Below are positions 47,681 to 57,754 of a stretch of DNA of 64,000 nucleotides, piece after piece; within the stretch, counting starts at the first letter, position 1, and each line of letters opens with the position of its first letter. The DNA is from Candidatus Fermentithermobacillaceae bacterium (GTDB lineage Bacteria; Bacillota; Sulfobacillia; Fermentithermobacillales; Fermentithermobacillaceae). The translations under genes were made by a program, and so were the position numbers. The stretch covers positions 1-64,000 of the forward strand of contig DUUV01000047.1 of assembly GCA_012841375.1 (NCBI GenBank), read 5' to 3'. A model generated the notes under the pieces. It was given only the letters and a program-made list of their open reading frames with translations, had not been told where the DNA came from and made no database searches.

Positions 47681-48970
47681 TTAGCCGCTCTTTGCGGTAA
47701 CCGAAACGTTCTCGACCAACGCGTAAGGAAGAGTGATCCCGAAGTTCCTGGCCTCGCGGCTCAGCGCCACCAGATGGTCCTTCAAGTGTTTGAACACGTT
47801 CACCGAGAACATACAGTCTTTCACGCGCCCAACGAGCTTGCCGTCTTCAATCAGAAAGCCCATGGCTATGTTGCCGCTTACTTGTCCCGAATACGGGTTG
47901 CCGGCCCATGCTCCCATGGTACTCTCGATCATGATCCCCCGTTTCACGCCGGATAGAAGATCATCTTTGGATTGAGAACCACCCTCGACAACCAGGTTGC
48001 CGGGCTCTATGCCCGAGACGCCTCCCGTGCCTATGGGGTCTCGTCCTAGTTTGTGGGCAGTCTCCAGGTCCAAGAGGTATTCGCTCAGGACGCCTTTTTC
48101 AATAAGGGACGTGCGCCTGCAAGCCACACCCTGGGCGTCGTACATGCGGCTGCCGAGTCCGCCTGGCATCAGGCCATCTTCCAGGACTGTCAGACGCGGC
48201 GAGAAAACCTGTTCTCCCAGGCGTCCCGCCAACGGGCTAATCCCCCTGGTGACCGCTTTGCCGTTAAGGCAGGCAAGGACCGGCGACACAAGGTCTCTGA
48301 AAGCCATAGGGGTGAACAGCACCGGGTAGGTGCCTGTCTCTATCCTTACGTTCTTCCGCGCCAGCTCAAACCTGGCTTGGATCTCACGCTTCATCCGCTC
48401 AACGTCTACGTCAAGCCCGGTTGAGACGTGGAAATCCCATAGCTGGACCATATTCTGTCCTTCAACCAGTTCGGCAGCGGCCAGTATCGATAGGACCGTC
48501 CTGTCCCAAGAAGCCTCCAGGCCTTTGGTGTTGGCGATCCCCTCACGGAAAGTGGTCTTGGACACGCCCACCGAACCGTTGACCTCGGGGTGGAGCGTCT
48601 TCAGAAACCCGGATAGGTCTTCTCCTACCTCGAGCATCTTCTCGAGTCTTAGTGAAGCGATTTCCTCCGAGTACACCGCCGGTTTGGTGGATGGGGCGGG
48701 AGCAGGGAAGGAGTAGGGCGCAGGCGCTCCGTATTCGGCCAGTCGCATGGCCCTTTCCAGAACGTCGGCTTCTGCGCCGGCCTTAGTCGAGAAGGCCACG
48801 CCCAACCGGCCATCCTTTATGGCTTGGGCCGTGAGCGACAGACTTTCGGTGTTCTGGATCCCTTTCAGCCTGTTGAACTCGAAACTGAGCTCCACCTTTC
48901 TTGACTCGTGGAATGTCACGGTGGCATCGGCTCCTGCCGACGCGGCCTGTTTCAGGGCTTTGTGCATCAC
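47681..48970 (-). CDS. TldD/PmbA family, PmbA-like
   Basis: LMPGGLGSRMYDAQGVACRRTSLIEKGVLSEYLLDLETA, G..GISGIEPGN-like motif. Confidence 0.85.
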   Translation of the reverse strand: MMHKALKQAASAGADATVTFHESRKVELSFEFNRLKGIQNTESLSLTAQAIKDGRLGVAFSTKAGAEADVLERAMRLAEYGAPAPYSFPAPAPSTKPAVYSEEIASLRLEKMLEVGEDLSGFLKTLHPEVNGSVGVSKTTFREGIANTKGLEASWDRTVLSILAAAELVEGQNMVQLWDFHVSTGLDVDVERMKREIQARFELARKNVRIETGTYPVLFTPMAFRDLVSPVLACLNGKAVTRGISPLAGRLGEQVFSPRLTVLEDGLMPGGLGSRMYDAQGVACRRTSLIEKGVLSEYLLDLETAHKLGRDPIGTGGVSGIEPGNLVVEGGSQSKDDLLSGVKRGIMIESTMGAWAGNPYSGQVSGNIAMGFLIEDGKLVGRVKDCMFSVNVFKHLKDHLVALSREARNFGITLPYALVENVSVTAKSG

Positions 48971-50343
48971 TTCCTCTCACCTCCTACAACGACTCGCTGG
49001 ATCCTGATGTGAGGTGAACCGTCGGCTGTAGGCAAGGGGCTCTGACTTCCTTTCCCGCATCCCCCGGAAGAGTTATGGATCCCAAAGTCACTTCCGATCA
49101 TGTCTATGTTCCGGAGGGTGGTGAAGACGTTGCCGGTCAGACTCACGTCGCGCACGGGCTCGGCAATGGCGCCTCCGCGGATCATGTTGCAGCGCGATGC
49201 CGTGAAGGTGAACATCTCGCCGTTGGTTTCTCCTCCATAGCCGCCGTCAACGTATACACCCAAGGATATGTCCTTCAGCATATCCTCCAGGGAGTGCTTG
49301 CCAGGCGCTATGCACGTGGTCCTCATCCTGACGATCGGAGGGAACCGGTAGTTCAGCGCCCGGGCATTGCCCGTCGGCTCTTCCCCCATTTTCATGGCGC
49401 TCTCGCGGCAGTGGAGGTGTCCTACGACAACTCCTCCCTTTATGAGGTAGGTCTTTTGCATCGGTACGCCCTCGTCGTCGTACTTGGCTTCGCCGCGGTT
49501 TCCGCCTTCGATGCCGCTGTCGAAGATGTCCAGGTCTTCCGGGCCGTATCGCGTTCCCACTTTGAGCAGTTCCTTCATGCGTTCGTTCTCGTCAAGGGAG
49601 TCCGCTTCCGATAGGTGCCCGAAAGCCTCATGGACAAAGAGCCCCGCCATCTCAGGTGAGAGGACCACAGTGTACTCGTCCGCTTTGACGACCGGCGCGT
49701 ATAGCATGTCTCGAGCAGCGGCTGCCGCACGCACGATTTTCTCCTCGAGACCCAACGCGACTTTGTAGTCGGAGTTCGACCCGAACTTGGCGAATTCCTG
49801 AGTGGTAAGGCTCCCTCTGGTTGCCACGGCCGCGACCGAGCCGCCCAGGTCCATCTTCTCCTGATAGATGTACGTGCCCTCGGAGTTGGCGAAGTGCAGG
49901 TGAGTGTGCCTGTCAAAGTAACGGACCGATGTGGAAGTTATCTCCGGTTGGCTAAGGGCCAGTTCATTGTATTTGCCCAAGAGGTTTACTTTTTCCGAAA
50001 GCGGGACAGAGAACGCAGGCGTCCCGAATACCCCGGGTACTTCGTCCTCGACGGGCTCGACGGGGTAGAGCCGAATCTCCTTCCTGAGTATGTCACCCAG
50101 AACCCGGGCCTGCGCGCAGGCTTCTTCGACCTTGCGCTCCAGGTCATCCAGCCTGTTGAACGACACAAACCCCCAACCGCCGTTCACCAAGGCCCGGACG
50201 TTGCCTCCGGCCGAAATCGATTCCGATACCTGGTCGATGTCTTTTCCCCGGAACCCAATGGAGACCTGCTCGGTCTCTTCAACCCGGATCTCGCAGTACT
50301 CGGCGTTGGAGCGCTCTAGAGCGCTCCTCAAGAGATCCTTCAT
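48967..50343 (-). CDS. TldD/PmbA family, TldD-like metalloprotease
   Basis: GLFVHEAFGHLSEAD (HEAxGH); overlaps the next gene by 4 nt; GTG 50355 is an alternative start. Confidence 0.88.
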   Translation of the reverse strand: MKDLLRSALERSNAEYCEIRVEETEQVSIGFRGKDIDQVSESISAGGNVRALVNGGWGFVSFNRLDDLERKVEEACAQARVLGDILRKEIRLYPVEPVEDEVPGVFGTPAFSVPLSEKVNLLGKYNELALSQPEITSTSVRYFDRHTHLHFANSEGTYIYQEKMDLGGSVAAVATRGSLTTQEFAKFGSNSDYKVALGLEEKIVRAAAAARDMLYAPVVKADEYTVVLSPEMAGLFVHEAFGHLSEADSLDENERMKELLKVGTRYGPEDLDIFDSGIEGGNRGEAKYDDEGVPMQKTYLIKGGVVVGHLHCRESAMKMGEEPTGNARALNYRFPPIVRMRTTCIAPGKHSLEDMLKDISLGVYVDGGYGGETNGEMFTFTASRCNMIRGGAIAEPVRDVSLTGNVFTTLRNIDMIGSDFGIHNSSGGCGKGSQSPLPTADGSPHIRIQRVVVGGERK

Positions 50344-50555
50344 GGATTTCGTCACGTCTTCTTGCCTCCTTGTGATGCGCGTCCCGAGTCGGTCTTTTCT
50401 ACGAGGGGAGGCTACATACCTACCGGGAGCCATGGCGGTCCTGCCGGTTGGAGGCACGCCATGTCAGGGTGCTCCAATGGATGTTATACTGGCAAGGCAA
50501 GCATCCAAGCTGCAGAGGATAAAGCGGCTATCCGGGCCGGCGGGGAGAGGTCGAC

Positions 50556-51878
50556 ATGAAGAAAGTCATCGTAGTAGTCTTGGCTTCCATTATGGTGTTG
50601 GGAACATTGGCCAGTACTGTTTACTTCCTTCTTGAAAGCGCCAGGGCGAGAAAAAGCTCTGCCGACCCGCTGGCAGACGTACCCGAGGCGGTCGTGAGGT
50701 CGTTCCGCTTCAGCGATTTTTCTAACATGGACATATCCGAACTGGACCTATCAACGATTGGGGACGAAATTCTCACGTATACGTTCAGCTCCGGCACAAA
50801 GTGGCCCGCGGCGGAGAAAATGCCTCCGGACACCTCGCCAGACCAGGTCATGTCTCTCGGCAAGGACCTTGGTTTGGGACTCAAGGCGCTGCATGAAGCC
50901 GGTATCACCGGGAAAGGCGTTGCGGTCGCGGTGATAGACAAACCCATCATTGCCGACCATGAAGCATACTCCGCCAACCTGCACTACATCGAGGTACGTC
51001 CCGACGACCCCAAGATGGAGAGGACCCACTTTCACGGAGCCGCATGCGCGACCATTTTGGCGGGGGACTATGGTGTGGCGCCGGAAGCACCCCTCTACTA
51101 CTTCGCCGTTCCCGACGACAGAGAGCCTTACAAACGATACGCCGAGGCCATGGATATGCTCCTGGAGATGGTTGAAACGATGCCCGAAGAGGAGAAGATA
51201 CGCATCGTATCCGTGTCTCACGGCGTTGATGTTTCGCAGAGCGGCGCGTCAGAATGGCAAGCCGCCATCGCCAGGGCAGAGGAACAGGGCATCATCGTGG
51301 TCTATCCGGGGATGCCGGAGCTGAGCTACACCGGAGCGGGCTGTCCGCCGGGTCTCGACAGAGATGACCCGGCGAACTACCGGCGCTGGAGCTGGACCTT
51401 GGCCAAGGAGCACGTCTTGGGGAGATTGCTGGAGTCGGGGGTTTCCTCGTTCGAGACCGCAAGAGAAGAACTGAAGCGCCTCCTGACTTCAGATCCCGAA
51501 CTCAATGTCCTGCATGTAGAGGCAATCCACACCTATCTCTATGTGATGGAACTCGCCAGAATGGATCCGAGCGCCACTTTCGAGGAGTATCTCTGGTCAA
51601 TGGTGACTCCGGCCCCCGATACGCTTTCTGTGCCAGCCGACTACCTGACCGTCGGGGACAACGCGTCACCTTCGGCCTACACCTATTTTGGCAACGGGGG
51701 GCTAAGCTGGGCCACGCCGTACCTTGCGGGAGTCCTGGCTTTGGGGCTGCAGGTGAACCCCTCCGCCGCACCCGAGGACCTGTTCGCCGCGGTCATCGAG
51801 ACGGCGTGGACCTTCGGCGAAGAGGGCATGATGGGTAAGCTCTTGAATCCCGCCGGCTTTCTGGATGCGGTGAGGTAA
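50556..51878 (+). CDS. Divergent subtilisin-like (S8) serine protease homolog with N-terminal TM
   Basis: GVAVAVIDKPI, THFHGAACATILAG, GLSWATPYLAGVLAL. Confidence 0.65.
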   Translation: MKKVIVVVLASIMVLGTLASTVYFLLESARARKSSADPLADVPEAVVRSFRFSDFSNMDISELDLSTIGDEILTYTFSSGTKWPAAEKMPPDTSPDQVMSLGKDLGLGLKALHEAGITGKGVAVAVIDKPIIADHEAYSANLHYIEVRPDDPKMERTHFHGAACATILAGDYGVAPEAPLYYFAVPDDREPYKRYAEAMDMLLEMVETMPEEEKIRIVSVSHGVDVSQSGASEWQAAIARAEEQGIIVVYPGMPELSYTGAGCPPGLDRDDPANYRRWSWTLAKEHVLGRLLESGVSSFETAREELKRLLTSDPELNVLHVEAIHTYLYVMELARMDPSATFEEYLWSMVTPAPDTLSVPADYLTVGDNASPSAYTYFGNGGLSWATPYLAGVLALGLQVNPSAAPEDLFAAVIETAWTFGEEGMMGKLLNPAGFLDAVR

Positions 51879-51931
51879 GGGCCGCACCTGTCATGGTTGC
51901 TATAGCGACCGCACGCCGGCGTCGCATGCTA

Positions 51932-52219
51932 CTATCCACTTGAGATGACAGGCAACAGTACGACCGTATCTCCGCGGCCCAGGACGCGCGACAGATCTGT
52001 CACTGCCTGACCGTTCACGACATAGGACTGTATCTCGAAATGGGGGATGTCCAAGAGGCCGGGTAGGCATCCGAGGGCAGTGCCCACCGGGACGGTGGCC
52101 ACCGCTTTGGTCTCCTCCCTGGAAACCGGCGGGAGGTAGTAGATGAGATGTCCCAGCACCTGGACCTCGACACCTTCGGGCGCCCCGCTTTTCAACTCAC
52201 CGGCCGGCACACTCCTCAC
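51932..52219 (-). CDS. MoaD/ThiS-like ubiquitin-fold protein
   Basis: SYVVNGQAVTDLSRVLGRGDTVVLLPVISSG ending. Confidence 0.75.
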   Translation of the reverse strand: MRSVPAGELKSGAPEGVEVQVLGHLIYYLPPVSREETKAVATVPVGTALGCLPGLLDIPHFEIQSYVVNGQAVTDLSRVLGRGDTVVLLPVISSG

Positions 52220-54117
52220 GGGCTAAGCACCCTTGTCTTGATCCCCAACCGTTCCGGGTACTCCTCAAGGTCAAGCCGCTTCAGCGTTTTCAGCGTGGGC
52301 ATGCCTTCGTTGTCCCACCCACGAATGGCGTAATACCAGTTCAGCATCTCCCCGAGGAAAGGCAGCGACCCGGCAGCTTCTCCCGAAGGCCTTGGGTGGG
52401 TGAGAAGTCGGGGAGGCAGGGTATCGTCCTTCCTGGTGATGCCCAGAGATACATTGCACAATCGCCGCAGGTTAAAGGCCCTTTCACCGGTTTCGAGCAG
52501 ATCTTCACGGCTACAAGGCCATCCCAGGCAGCATTCGACCCAGCGGGCCATACTGGCAGGCGAAAGTTGTGCTTTGAGCATGAACTTGCAGATGCCCAGG
52601 GCGTTGAAGGCATCCATGAGGTTCTGCATTTTGACGGCAATCTCGGCTTTCCCCTTGCCGTCCAGGTTCTTCGTATCGGCCTCTATTCCCACCACTTCCT
52701 TGGGGTAGTTGCCGGTCTCAATGTAGTACGTCATGCCGTCCAAGTGGCAGGCCCCGCGGTTTCCGGTGGCGTAGCTCACGGCCATGCTCGTGTATTTCCG
52801 GGGGTCGTGCATGGGGAGTTCCAGACCCTTCACGTGGATCGCGAATTCTTCCGCCAAGGGTCCCAGGTGCTTGGCGGCAATGCGTGTGCCTTTTCCCAGG
52901 ATGCCTCCAAGCCCTCGCTGGCTCGCTATCTCCTCGAGAAGGAAAAGGATTGCCTCTCCATCGCCCCAGAGTAGCGGTCGTCCCGCCATCTCGTCATCTA
53001 TGATGCCTCTCTCGTAAGCTTCCATGGCGAAGGCGACGGCGCATCCGGCAGATATGGTATCGAGTCCCAGCCTGTTGCATAGGTCGTTGGCGGCCGCGAT
53101 GTACTGCGGGTCGTCAAGCATGCATAGTGAGCCGAACGCCCCGATCGTCTCATACTCGGGCCCGTGGGATTTCTGGCCCGCGCGGTCGCCCACACCCAGG
53201 CGCACGTCCTTGCCGCAGCGAATTGGGCATCCCCAGCAGCTGTAGTGCCCGATCACCATGCCCTGTTCGGCCATGGTCTGCCCCGTGATCCTGGAGACGC
53301 CCGGGAAGGATCCGCCCCTCCAGTTGTCTACGGGCAGGTCGCCGATGGCTTCCGCGGAGATGACTCCTCCCGAGGTACCGTACTTGCCCCAGGGGATGGC
53401 CCTTTCTCTCACCTGTACCATGAACTCGCGCATCGCTTGCGTAAGCCCTTCCCGGTCGGCAGGTTTGGGAGTCTTTCCTCCCCTGACCACAACGGCCTTC
53501 AGGTTCTTTGAGCCCATCACGGCCCCCATGCCTGTCCGTCCGGCTGCCCTTGAGTCGATGCCCCCGAAGATCACGGCCGCGAAGTACACGCCGTTTTCAC
53601 CGGCAGGTCCTATGACGGCCGCGTCCAGGTCTTCTCCGTGGCGTTCCTTCAAGACCTCAAAAGTCCGGAAGATATCCTGGCCCCACAAGGCGCCTGCGTC
53701 CTCCACTTCCACTGTCCCTGAGTCGCCGTCTATGATGATGTAAGACGGTACGTCAAACGACCCTTTGATTACCAGCGCGTCCACTCCGGCGGCTTTCATC
53801 TTCGCTCCGAAAAACCCTCCGACGGTAGACTCGCTGAGGAGTCCTGTTTGAGGCGACTTGGATACGAGTGAGGTCCGGTTGGCCGCTATGATGGGGAAAC
53901 CGGTGAGCAGCCCCGGAGCTATCACCAGGGCGTTGGCCGCCGAGAGCGGGTCAACCTCAAGTCTTGATGATTCCAGCCAAAGGTGGGTCGCAAGGTATGA
54001 CCCCCCAAGGTAACGACGTCTCACCGCGTCCTCCAGCGGAGAGCAGGTTATGCTTCTGGTTGTGGCGTCGACTGCGACCGCCCTCGTTTGGGCAGTCTCG
54101 GCTGCGTTCAAGTTCAT
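52216..54117 (-). CDS. Aldehyde ferredoxin oxidoreductase family (tungsten/molybdopterin)
   Basis: RRYLGGSYLATHLW, GRTGMGAVMGSKNLKAVVVRG, CWGCPIRCGK, HDPRKYTSMAVSYATGNRGACHLDG. Confidence 0.93.
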   Translation of the reverse strand: MNLNAAETAQTRAVAVDATTRSITCSPLEDAVRRRYLGGSYLATHLWLESSRLEVDPLSAANALVIAPGLLTGFPIIAANRTSLVSKSPQTGLLSESTVGGFFGAKMKAAGVDALVIKGSFDVPSYIIIDGDSGTVEVEDAGALWGQDIFRTFEVLKERHGEDLDAAVIGPAGENGVYFAAVIFGGIDSRAAGRTGMGAVMGSKNLKAVVVRGGKTPKPADREGLTQAMREFMVQVRERAIPWGKYGTSGGVISAEAIGDLPVDNWRGGSFPGVSRITGQTMAEQGMVIGHYSCWGCPIRCGKDVRLGVGDRAGQKSHGPEYETIGAFGSLCMLDDPQYIAAANDLCNRLGLDTISAGCAVAFAMEAYERGIIDDEMAGRPLLWGDGEAILFLLEEIASQRGLGGILGKGTRIAAKHLGPLAEEFAIHVKGLELPMHDPRKYTSMAVSYATGNRGACHLDGMTYYIETGNYPKEVVGIEADTKNLDGKGKAEIAVKMQNLMDAFNALGICKFMLKAQLSPASMARWVECCLGWPCSREDLLETGERAFNLRRLCNVSLGITRKDDTLPPRLLTHPRPSGEAAGSLPFLGEMLNWYYAIRGWDNEGMPTLKTLKRLDLEEYPERLGIKTRVLSP

Positions 54118-56933
54118 GCGTTTCTCCTCCTGGCTCCACCGTCTCCTTGGCGACCCGACGTTCGCGGATCCGTCTCACGCCCTTCCCGGCCCATAGTGTC
54201 CTGCGTGAGGGCCCGGGCGCTTCCTCTTGATCTTAACTCATCGACAAAAGTAGGTCTCTTTACGAAAGGGGGGTCTGAAGGTTTCTCCACAGCAGTTTCC
54301 GCCTGGGCCGTGTGTTCCCGCCCGGACAGGATGTTGGGATCCGGGATGGAGGACCCGGAAGGATGGGAGGAGGAGCCCGGCGAGGCCGCAGTCGCGGCCG
54401 CCTGTGTCCCGGCCTCAAACATCCGCAGGTACTCGGCCATGGTGATCCTTACCTCCCGGGGCTTTGAGCCTTCATATGGGCCCACGTAGCCCTTAACCTC
54501 CATAGCGTCTATGAGGCGGGCGGCCCGGCTGTAACCGATGGGGAGTTTGCGCTGCAAAAGGGATACCGATGCCTGTTTCGCTTCCACCACTATCCTCAAG
54601 GCCTGGGGGAAGAACGGGTCATCGGAGATCTCCGATTCCTGTTCCAAGGTTTCGGGCACCTGAAGGATACCCGTGGCGAACTGGGGCTTGGCCTGCGCCG
54701 AGACAAAGGAAACGAGTTCGTCTATCTCTCGCTCAGAGATGTAGCATCCCTGGTTGCGAAGGGGCTTGGATGAACCGACCGGGTGGAAAAGCATGTCTCC
54801 ACGACCGAGCAGTTTCTCGGCTCCTGCCATGTCCAGTATTGTGCGCGAGTCTATCTGTGAAGCCACCGCAAACGCGATCCTCGATGGAATGTTTGCTTTG
54901 ATTGTCCCCGTGATGACGTCTACCGACGGTCTCTGGGTTGCGACCACCAGGTAGATACCTGAAGCGCGGGCCATCTGGGCCAAGCGGAAGATGGCGTCCT
55001 CAACTTCGGCCGGCGCAACCATCATGAGGTCTGAGAGCTCGTCGATGATGATGACGATATAAGGCATTGCCGGCTTTAGGCTGTCGGGCGGCGTCGCCAC
55101 TTGGTTGTAGCGGTCGATGTCGCGTGTCCCCACTTTCGTGAACTTCTCGTAACGGGACTCCATCTCTTTGATGGCCCACCTGAGGGCGCCCGCCGCCTTC
55201 TTGGGATCCGATACGACGGGAGCGATAAGGTGGGGCACTTTCGACCACACAGACAGCTCAACACGCTTGGGGTCTATGAGGACGAGCTTGACCTGGTCCG
55301 GCCTGGCCTTGAAAAGCAGGCTCGCGATGATCGAGTTGATGCAGACGCTCTTTCCCGCGCCGGTCGCGCCGGCGATTAGGAGGTGGAGGCAGTGGTCCAG
55401 TGTTGTCACCACAGAGCGGCCCGATATGTCTTTGCCCAGAGCGATCGTAAGGGGCGACTTCGAGTTACGGAACTCCCTGGTCTCAAGGACATCTCTCAAG
55501 TGAACCAGGGAGACTTCCTTGTTGGGAACCTCGATGCCTATGGCGGATTTGCCCGGAATTGGGGCCTCAATACGTACATCTTGCGACGCCAACGCAAGGG
55601 CCAGGTCCTGAGACAAGTTCACTATGCTGGCCACCTTGACTCCCGGGCCCGGCTGGAGCTCAAAACGAGTCACCGCTGGCCCCCGTTCTATGCCTATCAC
55701 TTTGGCGGCGATGCCGAAAGAAAGGAGGGTCCTCTCAATAACGCGGCCCAGCGCTTCATAGCTTTGAGACGGTTTGGGACGCTTGGAAGGCTCCGATTTC
55801 TGGAGTATATCCAGCGGAGGGATCTCGTAGAAAACATCTTCACTCAGGGGCTGCTGCTCCATGGACGGCTCGAACTCCTCGACTCCGCCGGCCTTGCTTC
55901 TCCGGCCGCTTGCCGGGGCGTCTGCCCCGCCCGGGTCCCGGCCGCCGGGAGCCCCTGCGACGGGCGACTGCAGTCCGGGGTCGCCGGCAGGTTCCGCACC
56001 GGTTTCATCCTGTCCGTCCTGGCCTCTTCCCAACCGTGCCTGAATCTCGGCGACGGTAGACGAAAAGGCGCCCCGGCCGGGACTCCCGGCTTCGATGAGG
56101 TCCCTGAGGCTCAACTCTTCGTCCTCTTCGGCCTCGTCCCCAGGCTCGTCGTGCCATATCTCCTCAGGGTCCGGTCCGTGTTCACCGAAGAAACGACCTA
56201 CGAACTCCTTGAACCATTGCCATCCGGACATAAAGGCCATCCAGATGAGGGAAAAGGGAGTCCAAGGAGATTTGTTCGCCAAGAGGCTCACCGCAACGGC
56301 AATCCCGAGGAACATGACCGGTAAAGACACGTACCTTCCTGTCGCTATCCTGAAAAACCACCAGACCGAGGCTCCTATGAGTCCGCCTCCACCGCCCATG
56401 CGGGCACCTGTAAAGACGTCCTCCCAGGGGACCCGGACCGCGTGATAAATGCTCGATCCGAACACCAAGAGCACCCAGAAGCCCCAGACGAAGCGGGGCA
56501 GCGGGTCGCCGGGGTTCACCAGTTTGACCACCGAGTTGAGGATGAGTATGAAGCAGAAGAACATGGCCAGGGCTCCGGCGATCGACGAGACGAACCGGGC
56601 CAGCCGGGCAAACACTATGGTGACGGGGCTCCCGCCCTCGGGGTTGTACCCCGAAATGCCCATGGCTATGATGAGAGCCATGCCGGCAAGGAGGAGCAGG
56701 GCCCAAGGCCAGCGTCTGCCTTGCTTGACGGTCCTTCTACCCCGCCCGGAGCGGGGCCTACGGCTCGTTTCCTCGCCTCTCCCGTTCCCGCCGTTGGGAC
56801 TGTTCCTGTCGTTACGGCCGCTTCCGGATTGGGCGCCGGCTTTCGTTTCAGTTCCGGGCGCTTTGTCGCCCGACCGCTTTACCCGGTATACTCTAGCCAA
56901 GATAGACCTCCATTTATGACTAATCCCCCTCAT
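54114..56933 (-). CDS. DNA translocase FtsK/SpoIIIE
   Basis: N-terminal TMs; GATGAGKSVCINSII, VLIDPKRVELS, LVVATQRPSVDVITGTIKANIPSRIAF, gamma-like C-terminal wHTH. Confidence 0.93.
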   Translation of the reverse strand: MRGISHKWRSILARVYRVKRSGDKAPGTETKAGAQSGSGRNDRNSPNGGNGRGEETSRRPRSGRGRRTVKQGRRWPWALLLLAGMALIIAMGISGYNPEGGSPVTIVFARLARFVSSIAGALAMFFCFILILNSVVKLVNPGDPLPRFVWGFWVLLVFGSSIYHAVRVPWEDVFTGARMGGGGGLIGASVWWFFRIATGRYVSLPVMFLGIAVAVSLLANKSPWTPFSLIWMAFMSGWQWFKEFVGRFFGEHGPDPEEIWHDEPGDEAEEDEELSLRDLIEAGSPGRGAFSSTVAEIQARLGRGQDGQDETGAEPAGDPGLQSPVAGAPGGRDPGGADAPASGRRSKAGGVEEFEPSMEQQPLSEDVFYEIPPLDILQKSEPSKRPKPSQSYEALGRVIERTLLSFGIAAKVIGIERGPAVTRFELQPGPGVKVASIVNLSQDLALALASQDVRIEAPIPGKSAIGIEVPNKEVSLVHLRDVLETREFRNSKSPLTIALGKDISGRSVVTTLDHCLHLLIAGATGAGKSVCINSIIASLLFKARPDQVKLVLIDPKRVELSVWSKVPHLIAPVVSDPKKAAGALRWAIKEMESRYEKFTKVGTRDIDRYNQVATPPDSLKPAMPYIVIIIDELSDLMMVAPAEVEDAIFRLAQMARASGIYLVVATQRPSVDVITGTIKANIPSRIAFAVASQIDSRTILDMAGAEKLLGRGDMLFHPVGSSKPLRNQGCYISEREIDELVSFVSAQAKPQFATGILQVPETLEQESEISDDPFFPQALRIVVEAKQASVSLLQRKLPIGYSRAARLIDAMEVKGYVGPYEGSKPREVRITMAEYLRMFEAGTQAAATAASPGSSSHPSGSSIPDPNILSGREHTAQAETAVEKPSDPPFVKRPTFVDELRSRGSARALTQDTMGREGRETDPRTSGRQGDGGARRRNA

Positions 56934-57083
56934 TGATTTCGCCTTAGACCGGGCTTTTCCTCTATTAGTCTACCTGAGAGCACCACCCCCGACCTTGTCT
57001 TCTTGCGGTTCGTGCCCCTTAGGAAAAGTCCGGAAGGATAATGACCCGGGAGCCCAGAAGAATTTCGAGGTTAGAAACACTGT

Positions 57084-57641
57084 GTGCGCAAGAGACAGGG
57101 GGGCCTTATTGTGGATGCCGGAAGTTTGGTGTTGGTCTACACGGGAAACGGAAAGGGAAAGACCACCGCGGCGTTGGGACTGGCCTTGCGCCAGGTCGGG
57201 TGGGACCGGAGGGTCCTGGTCATCCAGTTCATGAAAGGCAAGGGAAACGTGTACGGTGAACGGGTCGCGGCCGAGCGTTACTTGCCCCTCTTGGAGATCG
57301 AACAACACGGAAGGGACGAGTTCGTGAACCTGGCGGATCCTGCCGAGGTAGACGCCCGTCTGGCCCGGGAGGCTCTCAAGCGGGCCGAAGAAGCGCTTGC
57401 GTCGGGAGACTACGGAATGGTCGTTCTGGATGAAGTGAATGTCGCGGTCGCGACCGGGATGATTGACGCCAGGGATGTGCTCACCGTCCTGGACAAGAGG
57501 CACGAAGACACGGATGTAGTCCTCACGGGCCGGTACTGTCCCAAGGAGATCGCGGATCGAGCCGACATGGTATCTGAAGTGCGAGAGATCAAACACCACT
57601 TCACGCGAGGTGTCCAGGCGAGAAAGGGGATCGAGTACTAG
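57084..57641 (+). CDS. Cob(I)yrinic acid a,c-diamide adenosyltransferase family
   Basis: LVYTGNGKGKTTAALGLALR, VIQFMKGKGNVYGE, VVLDEVNVA, LTGRYCPKEI; GTG 57111 is a likely alternative start. Confidence 0.88.
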   Translation: MRKRQGGLIVDAGSLVLVYTGNGKGKTTAALGLALRQVGWDRRVLVIQFMKGKGNVYGERVAAERYLPLLEIEQHGRDEFVNLADPAEVDARLAREALKRAEEALASGDYGMVVLDEVNVAVATGMIDARDVLTVLDKRHEDTDVVLTGRYCPKEIADRADMVSEVREIKHHFTRGVQARKGIEY

Positions 57642-57754
57642 GATCGCTTGCCGCTTCTGGCGGCACAATGGAACCCGATCCCTTTTCACGGTGGTTTGAT
57701 GAGGTTGGTGCTTTGTCCGGAGTATGAAACCACGAAGAAAGAGGGGGCTTGTAA

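Noticed and set aside
51895-51910. GGTTGCTATAGCGACC hairpin as intrinsic terminator
   Set aside because: Short stem with no T-run; could be chance, so not called as a terminator.
55383-56324. 313-aa plus-strand ORF
   Set aside because: Antisense to FtsK/SpoIIIE; shadow ORF.
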